This document shows positions 6,770 to 14,394 of a stretch of 14,394 nt of DNA, piece after piece. Within the stretch, counting starts at the first letter, position 1, and each line of letters opens with the position of its first letter. The position numbers and the translations under genes were made by a program. This DNA comes from Rhodocollybia butyracea (Eukaryota; Basidiomycota; Agaricomycetes; Agaricales; Omphalotaceae), in NCBI GenBank assembly GCA_015501585.1, contig JADNRY010001229.1:1-14394 (forward strand), written 5' to 3'. A model generated the notes under the pieces. It was not told where the DNA came from and searched no databases. It saw only the letters and a program-made list of their open reading frames with translations.

Positions 6770-7826
6770 TCATTCATCTGGACAGAATGTCATCGTGAAT
6801 GCAATGTTGCCTATATTCAATAAATTAACCTAATTCTCCCCCTGTAGATCAACAGAACTTACCAGGACCACACGCTCGGACCTTCCATGAGATGAACAAA
6901 TCAGACAAAGACTCTAATTTTTCTTTTTGGAGTATTCCTTACCGGAAGATCTGCTCCACAGCCAGTCTCGTCCTGTAAGTATCTACTCAGCAACTGTCAC
7001 TGTTAAAGACGGCAGATGTAGCTTACACCAGGTGGATACGCTTGATCACACTACAACATGACAGCTCACGAAGGACCGTTACAAAAAAGACTTGGAAAAG
7101 CCAACATACCGCGCAGTTTACACTAGAACAAGTGACCGTATCACATCCGGCGGCGCCAATCGACAAACCTTGCGTGAAGCCCTGATGTTAGAAAGATCAT
7201 AGGCCTGTGCAGTATACGCGCTCCCAGTATCTGCGAAACTCAGTTAGTAAACTCCAGTCATGCCCTGAAAATATTTAACCACAACTGACCCAAGTTGAAT
7301 TCGCCTATAGAACAGCCCTCGCCTGAAGGCCCACATTCTCCTGAAGTCTTGTCAAACACTCGTCCGACGAACTATAGGAGGTAAACAAGTGATTAATTTA
7401 GGGTATAGCCAACGCGGTGACACCTACGGCGTAAGGAGCTGAAGCAGTAGCAGTAGCCCCTGGCGCAATAGGGTCTGGCTGTGCTCCAGTGTAATGTCCT
7501 GCCCCATCACATCCTGTAGGTTATAATAAATCAATCCTTTGAGCTCTCTCAAACCGTAATGATCTATACTGACGAGGGGAGTATCCACATGCAGTGTTTG
7601 CAAATATTGGCTGTATCTCCCGGTTGCATTTATTGATGAGGGTGAACTACGAGGAATGATGGGGGTCGGCGAGGGTTAGTCCTACGCGGTAGAGAAAAAG
7701 CTCATCGAAACACACCTCATGTCCCGACCGCCTTGAATACAACAATGGGGCAGCTAAAACCGAAGAAGCCAAGGATAGGGCGCAAATTAAACCTGCGAAG
7801 AGAGCCTGGAGTCTGAAGTTTGTCAT
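6770..7826 (-). CDS. Secreted small thaumatin-like protein, nine exons
   Basis: ATG at 7826 opens a classic signal peptide (MTNFRLQALFAGLICALSLA, cleavage likely after SSVLA). The mature protein reads FTLINKCNREIQPIFANTAC, GYSPRCDGAG, FVGRVFDKTSGECGPSGEGC, SIGEFNLDTGSAYTAQAYDL, GCDTVTCSSVNCACDQAYPP, DETGCGADLPVRACGPG and FTMTFCPDE. The FTL-NKC start, the dozen cysteines, and the DTVTC, GCGADLPVRAC and FCP segments identify the small thaumatin/osmotin-like family (secreted, disulfide-rich, glucan-binding or hydrolysing in some fungi). Exons are 7826-7716, 7646-7574, 7513-7428, 7371-7290, 7230-7110, 7050-7027, 6972-6943, 6881-6863 and 6810-6770. Exons 6-8 are only 24, 30 and 19 nt. All phases agree if one G is missing in exon 5 (AGGGCTTC, residues NIRGFTQ), giving 195 aa. 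Stop TGA is 6772-6770. Other assignments seem unlikely. Confidence 0.85.
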
Positions 7827-8563
7827 TGTAACGATAGGAGAGGCGTATATTCGTTCAACGAATACGGTACAAATTCCACTTGGACTTGCCAGGATGACTG
7901 ATACCTAAATCCTCTGATTCCTAGAGCGTCCGGCGCAGAAGGTGGGACGGAACTGCATCCTGCACTATTTAACCCTTAGCTTTGCGAACGAAGCCTCCCG
8001 TGAGCCAGCTTGGCTGTCCGACAAAGATTTCCGTATTTGTGAAAGGCTTTTAGCCACGAATCCGAAAGAGTATTGAAACCTGTCTGTGCTAGTACCTTAT
8101 CCATCAAGTATCCCGAGAACTGTCAAGCTTCGAATTCAAGAAAGCGGTATACATCTTTCGAAAGACACTACGAGCGTTAATTATGGCCCTGGGGAATGTT
8201 ATATACGGAAAGCTTCGGAAAGAAAATTCGGCTAGATATGGCAGGCACGGAAAGTATCTAGGTACTTAATAGCACCAAAACAACTCTGCATCATAGTACC
8301 AACGCTCAAGCCAAAGACATACGGATTCATCACGGAAGTACGGCCATTGCGTTCAATCATGGCAGTGAGCCATCCGTACCAGATGGTGATCGATCATCGC
8401 ACTTTAGCTCACTCCCATTGTGTGTCAGATAGATGCAAAGTACTCCATGAAATGGTTGTGGGGCAAGCGGGTATAAACTGTAACAAAATTCACATTTCAG
8501 ACGTTGAGGAACACAACAATTGTGACACTGGCAGTAATATACAGTAGTAAGCTTCAGCCATAA
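7827..8563. other. Long intergenic region; promoter side of the thaumatin-like gene
   Basis: No gene is seen in these 737 bp. A 66-codon plus frame (8347-8547) has no motif or splice context and looks fortuitous. The right part near 7827-7980 must hold the promoter of the minus-strand thaumatin-like gene; a weak TTAAATAG element lies about 140 nt upstream of its ATG. The distal part contains the 3' flank of the hydrolase gene. The segments GGAAAGCTTCGGAAAG and GGCACGGAAAG near 8208-8260 are short GGAAAG-type repeats without evident meaning. Confidence 0.4.
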
Positions 8564-9825
8564 TTAATGCTTGAAACACTCTGCAACCCAGTTGATCACC
8601 TTGACTGTCGTTTTGCTTATCCCCCCAAGCTTTTTTTCGGTACCATTGATTCGAAAATTGGATCCTCATGGATTCCATCTTCATCCACCACAAGCTCAAC
8701 ATCAAGACTCGAGTTTGGCCTTTCTTCATTCCTCATAGAGTTCCGTAGCATCATCAAAAAGTACCTCTTTATCTCCTCATTATCAACACACGTGAAACAT
8801 AATTTGTCAGGTCTGCAAACCAATGTCCTCTGACGCAAGTGTTGGGTTTAATGTATGGAATGTGGTTTTCGGGAATCCTTCGACATAAAGACGGCCACAC
8901 TTCAAAAGCCATGCTGATGAAACACATCAAAGAATTGTTCATCTTATGGGATGGTGTGGGTGTGTCCATTGATAGCCAAGGCGAAAAGAAAAGCACTCCA
9001 AGGGTTAGGATATCAGGTGATTCGACGTATAGGCGAGGGCGGAACACCTTGAATAGGTGAGTGTGTGTGCCAACAGTTGAGCAATCAGGTTGCCTCCAGC
9101 AGATCACCAATCAGCACAATGTTCTCTTGCTTAACCCAGAAGAGATAAGGTGCGTCAATCCAAGAGTAAATCAGTGAGCTGCAGGAAACCTTTCCGGGTG
9201 TAGCGCTGTAGATATATTACAAAGCTCAAAATAACTTGTCTGAAAAAGCAAGCAGAAAACGCACAGTATGTGACCGCAACAACACCAAAATCATCTGCAT
9301 TGCCTAGCTTATTGCTCCTCTTGACAAGAGCGGAGAACCCCACATAATGGGATTACAGGCATACTATGCCCCACTATGACCACACTTTAGATTCAAATTC
9401 AGTAGAGAGAGGTGAATCATGATGCATGCCATGGATATAGAATAAAACTCGGTCAGTCGCTTTTCTGTAATCCACATCAATTTGGCGTTTCCTTCGACGT
9501 CCTCAATGAGAGGGTACGGCCCTTGGTTTTCATGAGCGCTTTATAAGCATCGATAGATAGCCCCAAGTCGTATTGAAGGCTCGTTCAGAGTTATGGTCGA
9601 GATAGAAGCGGAAAAATGATTCAACCGCACACGGCCGACTCGTTTCTTCTTGAAGCGCTGCGTGAATGGAGAAAAGAGTACAGATAAGAGAATTCTGAAT
9701 GCTAGAAGAATTGCGAGATCAAAGATGGAACTGGAGAAAAGGTAATTAAAGAGCATACGGAGACGAGCATAGACACTAATCAACGAGAGTCGCTCGAAGA
9801 TTGAGATTTTCTTTGTCTCGTGCAT
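8564..9825 (-). CDS. Alpha/beta-hydrolase, fold-3 / steryl acetyl hydrolase type, membrane-anchored (heavily frame-broken)
   Basis: ATG at 9825 begins MHETKKISIFERLSLI. A hydrophobic anchor follows (FDLAILLAFRILLSVLF), then a basic patch (RFKKKRVGR). Pieces of a hydrolase lie downstream in shifting frames: IEDVEGNAKLMWITEKR, the oxyanion-hole strand LFYIHG (9426-9443), HPERFPAA, the nucleophile elbow ENIVLIGDSAGGNLIAQLL (9088-9118, with one base missing inside GDSAGG), FFSPWLSMDTPTPSHK, FPENHIPYIKP-like residues, NYVSRVLITAGDKEVLFDDA (catalytic Asp region) and DEDGIHEDPIF (candidate catalytic His), ending WVAECFKH at stop 8566-8564. Order and motifs match fungal fold-3 lipases/esterases, and the N-terminal anchor suits ER or lipid-droplet location. 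At least seven frame changes make it the worst-affected gene here; true decay is possible. Substrate unknown; expected length is near 400 aa. Confidence 0.65.
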
Positions 9826-9860
9826 GTTCAAGCTTGTTCATGGGACCTGGGTCTTTCCCG

Positions 9861-9868
9861 TATAAATA
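9861..9868 (-). promoter_or_regulatory. TATA-box candidate of the hydrolase gene
   Basis: The minus strand carries TATTTATA (TATAAATA on plus) 36-43 nt upstream of the proposed ATG at 9825. The position implies a very short leader, so either transcription starts close to the ATG or the true start is slightly further in. Confidence 0.4.
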
Positions 9869-10133
9869 CGTGTTGAGATGTCCAGGTGACAGATAGAAGT
9901 TTACTTCAGGCCGGCCATTTGGTAAAGCAGAAATCAAGGGAAGAAGTATCTGGAATTATACATTCCCTCCGCCATAATGATTTTCTCAGTATCAATTCCA
10001 TGGGATTTCATTCAATTCTCAGCAATGGAGTGGAAGCCTTCGAATCTGGTTAAAGTACATGTGGACCCAGGACCCGAACAACTGTAAGCGGAGGGATTCA
10101 GATTCCCAGTATGTATTCAAAATAAAGACAACG
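9869..10133. other. Spacer between the hydrolase promoter and the DUF1295 gene 3' end
   Basis: No gene seen in these 265 bp. They should contain the 3' untranslated region of the DUF1295 gene and upstream sequence of the hydrolase. Confidence 0.4.
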
Positions 10134-11403
10134 TTAGAGGTTACTTTCTGACAAATTACTTATCGACTCTTCCATTGCTCTTCGTTCATCAAACTTGTAC
10201 ATTGGGAAATCCAGCAACAAGGTCTTCTTGATGAAGCGTGGTAGAGGCTTATAAACCGCGGGTGGTACGGGTATGAGGATCGATGTCTTCTGAAGATAAT
10301 CTTTGTAGTTTGACCAGGCATGAACATATTCTTGTTTAGCGTTGTCGCCGTGACTCATGAGGAAGAATTTCTTCGCTTGAGGCTTCTCTGCAGTGGGGAC
10401 ACCGGAGCCGAACATGAGCAGGCTAAAGCAAGAAATAAGTCGCTACGTTATGATCCTTGATAGGAACGCACATAAGAGTAAAGAGCGGAGATACGATTGA
10501 ACCGTACTGGGCAGACTTGGAGGAAGAGGAGAGTTCCATTCGTACTGGGAGAGAGGCACAGTATCCAGATACCCCACCAGCACATAATTCTAGGTAAAGA
10601 TCTTGTTAGCCAAATGACAAACAAAACCAGAAAGCGGGATGGACTTACTCTCCGAAATACGGCGGGTGACGAGACCACTTCCATAGACCGACCTATATAT
10701 CAAGTTATCGAAAGGAGAATGGATAAGACTGCAGATAACACACCTGAATGGGCCTATCCTTTGGCATGTTCATGTCCATCTTGTACCGGAACTGTTGAAC
10801 TAGACGTTATCAAACATGTTTGTGGAAAAGTATGAGCGATAAATACCTTCTGAGCGTCCGAGACGGTCTCAATCAGCCACCCTAAAGCCCAAAGAACGAT
10901 TCCTGCGATATCACGCGAAGTACCAAAGGCAGGATTGGAGCCTGAGCGACTTGTATCGGATATAGCAGGAGAGTTGAGGATAGTGAGGGGAAGAGAGACA
11001 GTCCAGACCCAAAGGATTTGACCAATCCAAAATCCGAGGAATTTGAAAAAATTAACCTAATCTCATCGAATCGATTATCACTTCCTGTCTTCATTACACG
11101 GTACAGAAGGAAACCGGCGATTCGCGTAGCCCATACCATAACCAGCACGCTAGCTACGATGTTTCGGACATGGAACTCATTTCCAATGAGCAATGTGAGG
11201 AGTGCTAGAACAACTAGGTAAGGCATATTGGCTTGAAATTTATCCAGCGACGAACCTAATAGGAAGAAATTTGAACCTCCTGTGAAATCTGTTATTTTAT
11301 CAAACTGGAATGTCCAAGCTATCGCAAATCCAAGAAGTTGGTAGGCTGTTGTCACCAGGACTGTTATGGCAAGATAATAATGGTCGAGTACGTATACGGC
11401 CAT
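10134..11403 (-). CDS. DUF1295-family multi-pass membrane protein (steroid 5-alpha-reductase-like fold)
   Basis: Start ATG at 11403 begins MAVYVLDHYYLAITVLVTTA. Conserved family segments follow: YQLLGFAIAWTFQFDKITDF, NIVASVLVMVWATRIAGFLL, RVMKTGSDNRFDEIR, FFKFLGFWIGQILWVW, FGTSRDIAGIVLWALGW, IETVSDAQK, FRYKMD, VGLWKWSRHPPYFGE (the signature region near the cofactor side), WWGIWILCLSPS, QYGSIVSPLFTLILLMFGSG, VPTAEKPQAKKFF and a C-terminus near YKPLPRFIKKT, ending at TAA 10136-10134. About six membrane spans. Exons are 11403-10847, 10791-10744, 10692-10649, 10589-10472 and 10422-10134, all with GT-AG introns. Two frame changes occur: a T6 run where seven are needed (near 11045), and one near 10520-10535 between STNGT and QYGS. 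Predicted length is about 350 aa, normal for fungal members. Related proteins are oxidoreductase-like and ER-resident; the substrate here is unknown. Confidence 0.85.
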
Positions 11404-11688
11404 GTTGGTTTGGAAGATTAATGAAGAATTACAGTTTATAAGGGATGCTCTGCATCGTACGTAGACCAGATGAGGGTATTTGGTGGGAATTCATCGTAAC
11501 TGCGTCATTGTAGGCGCTTATGCACGGTTAAGCGCTCAGGTTGTTGCTTACATCCTCCTTTCTAGCACATAATGTCTGCTCACTGCCTTGAGTATGCACG
11601 ATCGAAGCCCCAAACAGGATGTTCGAACATTCAAAAGCAAGCCTAACCCCTCTCCGCTCTCGATTATCTCTCTCTCCTCTTCTTCATC
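11404..11688. promoter_or_regulatory. Bidirectional promoter between the DUF1295 and GT90 genes
   Basis: The start codons of the minus-strand DUF1295 gene (11403) and the plus-strand GT90 gene (11689) are only 285 bp apart, so the promoters share this interval. A pyrimidine-rich tract (CTCTCTCTCCTCTTCTTC, about 11668-11685) precedes the GT90 ATG, a common feature of fungal core promoters. No clear TATA box is seen on either side. Confidence 0.5.
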
Positions 11689-13905
11689 ATGATGAATCTT
11701 CGTAGGCTCAACAGTGGCCTCTCGCGACGCCGACACTTTGTCCTCATCTTTGCTTTCTGCCTCATAATTCTGTGTGGAAACTACCTTCGGAATGCGCCTG
11801 GAAGCAACATAATCAACATCACATTCAAAACGTTCATTGACCTATAGTAACGCCCGTCCCACTCGAACATACTACTACCAGCATAGCAACCTCAAAAGAG
11901 ACTGTAGTGCACAAACTCCCGATTCTATGGAAAGGCTACGGCGGAAAGAAGAACATAAATGTCCACTTGGATCCGAATAAGGAGCAGGAACCCGAAATTC
12001 CCTTCGAAACCGATAAAAAAGCCACTGAGCCTATTCTCGAGCATCAGTACCAATCGAACGGCTTGCTTGCGGTAAATCCGAAAGGCCAGCATCCGATTTA
12101 TGACTTGATCGAAAAGAGCGAAGCTGCATGGCAGGCCAAACTGCAAAAGGCCAGCCGGAGCTTGCCCGAAGCTGTCGTAGAGTACAAGAGACGGTACGGT
12201 CGAGCACCGCCAAAAGGGTTCGATAAGTGGCAAGTCATTTGAAATTCTTTTTCGACTCTTTATCTGACCCCTCATAAGGTGGGAGTTCGTCGAAAAGCAC
12301 AAAGTTCAGCTTCCCGACGAGTACGACCAAATTCACAGAGATCTCGAAGCATTCTGGGGTGTTGATCCTCAAGAACTTCAAGCCGCTGAATCCATGCCTG
12401 AAATATGGGGAAGAACAAATAGGTACACCGTAGGAAAAGTGGCCATTCAAGATCCTATCGACATTTTGAACGTTACTCGTTACGATTCCATACCGCTCCC
12501 AATTTCGTTGAAAACGGAAACAATATCATCTCGATGCTCAGGAAATTTGACCTTGAGCAGTATATCCCCCGTTCCGCGCCATCTTCGGCGTTAGTGATAA
12601 TCCCTCCATACCCATACACTGGGACCTATACAGCCAGGCAGTCGAACATGCTAAGAAGGGAACGAGTGAGTATTCTTCCCCTTATTTGATCGAACTTGAT
12701 TTAACCTCGTATCGCTAGCCGCAACTTTCCCGATGTCGGACTCTCCTTTTGATTTCAACCACCGCTGGCTCTCGTCCTGTGATCCCGGCTCCCCTGTTTG
12801 GGCCACTCCCATCGACTTCGATGCTCCCTTCCCTGACAACCTCCGACCCGACGCAGATCCTATGTCCCCTGCCAACAAACGGACCTTCATCTACGACCAT
12901 CGCGCAGCCATGGATCCGTGCCAACACCCGCATATCTTGAAGCGTCACGGCGAATTTGTGTCGCACTTGACAGGCCCCACAACTCCCGCCTATCTCCTAC
13001 CTCTCATCAGCGTGAGCCCTTCGGCACTACATCTAGACATCACCGCTGCTTTGCCCATTAATTGGGTGGAAGACGTCTACAACCCTGACTGGAAAGACCG
13101 CGTAGACGAGCGCCTCCACTGGCGCGGCACAAACACTGGTATCTATCATCAAAAATCCTTCCTCTGGCGTTTTTCACACAGGATTAATATGATGCGTTGG
13201 ACACAACTCGACTGGTCATCGAGTTTAAGAATCCTGGGGCTCGGGGCTAAGAGGGGCGAACGTGTTGGTGAGGGAATGTTGTACACAAAGGACGATGGGC
13301 GCCTGCAGCGCTTGATATCAGTTTTATCGACAAGCCGACTTCTTGTGAAGACGACGGTACTTGTGACGAGCTGGCCGATATGTTTGACTGGAAGAAAAGG
13401 GTGAGCGTTGAACAGGCGGGAACTACAAGTATATCCTCGATATGGACGGGAATGGTTGGTCGAGCAGATTTAAGAGGCTGATTACGACTTCGTCGTGTAT
13501 CTTCAAGGCGACTATCTATCCCGAATGGTATGCTTTCTATTTCTTTCCGTGATATCGCGCTCACAGTCTTAACTTCTTCAGGTTTACTGACCGACTGCAG
13601 CCATGGGTCCACTACGTTCCCGTTCAGATTGACCTTTCCGATCTTTGGGACTCTTTCGCCTTTTTCCGTGGTGACCTCAAGGCAAGCATCGGCCACGATG
13701 ATCTTGCGAAAAAGATTGGTGCTCAGGGTAGAGACTGGAGCTTGAATTACTGGCGTGAAGAAGATCTTGTTGCATACAACTTCCGGTTAGTGTTTTCATG
13801 CTCATAATCTCCGACCTGTTCTGAGTGTATACGTGTAGCCTGCTCCTCGAGTACGTCCGTTTAACGAGTCTGGATCGGGATTCAATGTCATTTGAGCTCG
13901 ACTGA
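11689..13905 (+). CDS. CAP10-like glycosyltransferase, family GT90, type II membrane protein (frame-broken)
   Basis: ATG 11689 begins MMNLRRLNSGLSRRRHFVLI; basic residues followed by a hydrophobic anchor (FVLIFAFCLIILCG) indicate a Golgi type II topology. Family blocks follow: APPKGFDKWWEFVEKH, LPDEYDQIHRDLEAFWG, ENGNNIISMLRKFDLEQYI, DLYSQAVEHAKKG, SPVWATPIDFDAPFP, KRTFIYDHRAAMDPCQHP, PINWVEDVYNPDWKDR, LHWRGTNTG (GT90 core), KYILDMDGNGWSSRFKRLI, FKATIYPEWFTDRLQPWVHY, VPVQIDLSDL, FFRGDL and LEYVRLTSLDRDSM. Such proteins act as xylosyl- or glucosyltransferases on capsule, wall or glycan. Introns are 12230-12278 (GC-AG), 12666-12718, 13528-13581 and 13786-13838. One-base losses lie near 12507, 12566-12570, 13305-13314 and 13417-13420. 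At 11841-11847 either a 35-nt intron (11847-11881) or a fifth lost base is needed. With these, all exon phases close, giving about 658-670 aa, the usual family length. Confidence 0.88.
12230..12278 (+). other. GC-AG intron in the GT90 gene
   Basis: The exon before ends AAGTG and the intron begins GCAAGT, the consensus donor of the rare GC-AG class; it ends CATAAG after 49 nt. This choice gives K-W-W-E-F, the family's conserved doublet, and keeps phase 2 on both sides. The nearby GT donors give either a single W (GTGGCA) or a wrong frame (GTCATT). Confidence 0.65.
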
Positions 13906-14155
13906 ACCAAAGCCTGGGTGGTCTTTTGTCTCGACCGCGTTCGTTCACTTCGTCCTGTTTTTTGTAGATAATCCGCCACATGTTTATTCATAACAGTCAC
14001 TCGTTTAGATGCTTGCTTTTCTCAACATTCTCTTTGGCTTATTCCCTGCTATAGCAATGCATAGATCTTCGTAATAACGATGCTTGTGCTTAAAATTGTA
14101 GATGCTACCATACCCATACACATACATCTGCGTAATAATATTCGGTCCTGCATAG
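13906..14155. other. 3' flank of the GT90 gene, no gene seen
   Basis: AT-rich stretch after the GT90 stop. A minus-strand open frame overlapping the GT90 last exons (13677-14000) has no motif and is antisense to well-supported coding, so it is ignored. Near 14111-14125 there is a short CCATACCCATACACATACA tract. Confidence 0.4.
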
Positions 14156-14374
14156 CAAAGGTTCAGTCAGAAGTTCGGGCCCGTTCAGGCCTTGCTTGAA
14201 AAAAATCAACAGCGCGTAATGGTATTTGTGGCCGGGTCCAGGAGCAGTCAGGAGCAGGAAACATTTGAAAGAAATCTGCGTTCCTTAGATGCTCAAACAT
14301 CTGAACGGGAATCGGACTGGGAATTTTCATCAATTCGCTCTGTTACCATCCAAGACGCTCGAGACCAGCTATAA
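14156..14374 (+). CDS. Possible exon of an unrecognised gene
   Basis: After a CATAG acceptor-like site ending at 14155, the frame is open for 72 codons to TAA 14372-14374. It reads QRFSQKFGPVQALLEKNQQR, VMVFVAGSRSSQEQETFERN, LRSLDAQTSERESD, then EFSSIRSVTIQDARDQL. The beta-strand-like VMVFVAG followed by an amphipathic helix is protein-like, but no start codon, signal peptide or known motif confirms it. ATG 14219 is an alternative internal start. It lies downstream of the GT90 gene on the same strand. It may be a real exon, a broken gene, or chance. Confidence 0.25.
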   Translation, partial: QRFSQKFGPVQALLEKNQQRVMVFVAGSRSSQEQETFERNLRSLDAQTSERESDWEFSSIRSVTIQDARDQL

Positions 14375-14394
14375 AGGATGCTCCTTCGGCAGGT

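Noticed and set aside
8769..9110. Calling the hydrolase locus several separate small genes
   Set aside because: The pieces line up in the order of a single alpha/beta-hydrolase (anchor, HG strand, GDSAGG, SPW, Asp, His), so one broken gene explains them all.
11925..12302. 125-codon minus-strand open frame across the GT90 gene
   Set aside because: It lies antisense to strongly conserved GT90 blocks (KLPILWKGYGG, FDKWW) and has no motif of its own.
13247..13696. 149-codon minus-strand open frame in the 3' part of GT90
   Set aside because: Antisense to the DMDGNGWSSRFKRLI and PEWFTDRLQPW blocks; an open shadow of good coding sequence.
1..14394. CRISPR array, prophage, bacterial operon or retrotransposon
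   Set aside because: No regularly spaced direct repeats with unique spacers, no phage-like or reverse-transcriptase motifs, and no long terminal repeats were seen; the intron-rich genes are fungal.

Overview
The window looks like nuclear DNA of a filamentous fungus, most likely an agaricomycete (mushroom-forming basidiomycete). The evidence is short GT-AG introns of about 45-65 nt inside nearly every gene, a tRNA-Met with a 27-nt intron after position 37, and gene families typical of basidiomycetes (CAP10-like GT90 glycosyltransferase, small thaumatin-like protein, CK1-like kinase, DUF1295 membrane protein, ADF-H plus PH protein). Nothing suggests bacterial operons, CRISPR or a virus.

Layout. 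1-237: C-terminal end of a membrane protein entering from the left. 238-1006: mostly unassigned, with a possible broken minus-strand frame and a degenerate tRNA-Met 3' half. 1007-1269: a compact MITE-like element with 22-bp terminal inverted repeats and an internal array of CCGTGAC motifs. 1309-3266 (minus): a CK1-like protein kinase, probably including two downstream exons. 3470-3950 (plus): an unrecognised, apparently intronless protein of about 160 aa. 4179-4279 (minus): tRNA-Met(CAT). 4487-6489 (minus): an actin-binding protein with N-terminal ADF-H, coiled coil and C-terminal PH domain. 6770-7826 (minus): a secreted thaumatin-like protein in nine exons. 8564-9825 (minus): an alpha/beta-hydrolase of the fold-3 / steryl-acetyl-hydrolase type. 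10134-11403 (minus): a DUF1295 membrane protein. 11689-13905 (plus): a GT90 glycosyltransferase, divergent from the DUF1295 gene across a 285-bp shared promoter. 14156-14374: a possible exon of an unrecognised gene.

The genes do not form an obvious pathway; they look like neighbouring housekeeping and secretory genes. The most striking property of the window is that essentially every recognisable gene is broken by frame changes, mostly single-base losses and many in homopolymers, while residues, splice sites and catalytic motifs on both sides stay conserved. I read this mainly as uncorrected long-read error rather than biology, so I annotate the loci as genes and note each break. The best candidates for something undescribed are the MITE-like element and the 160-aa protein.
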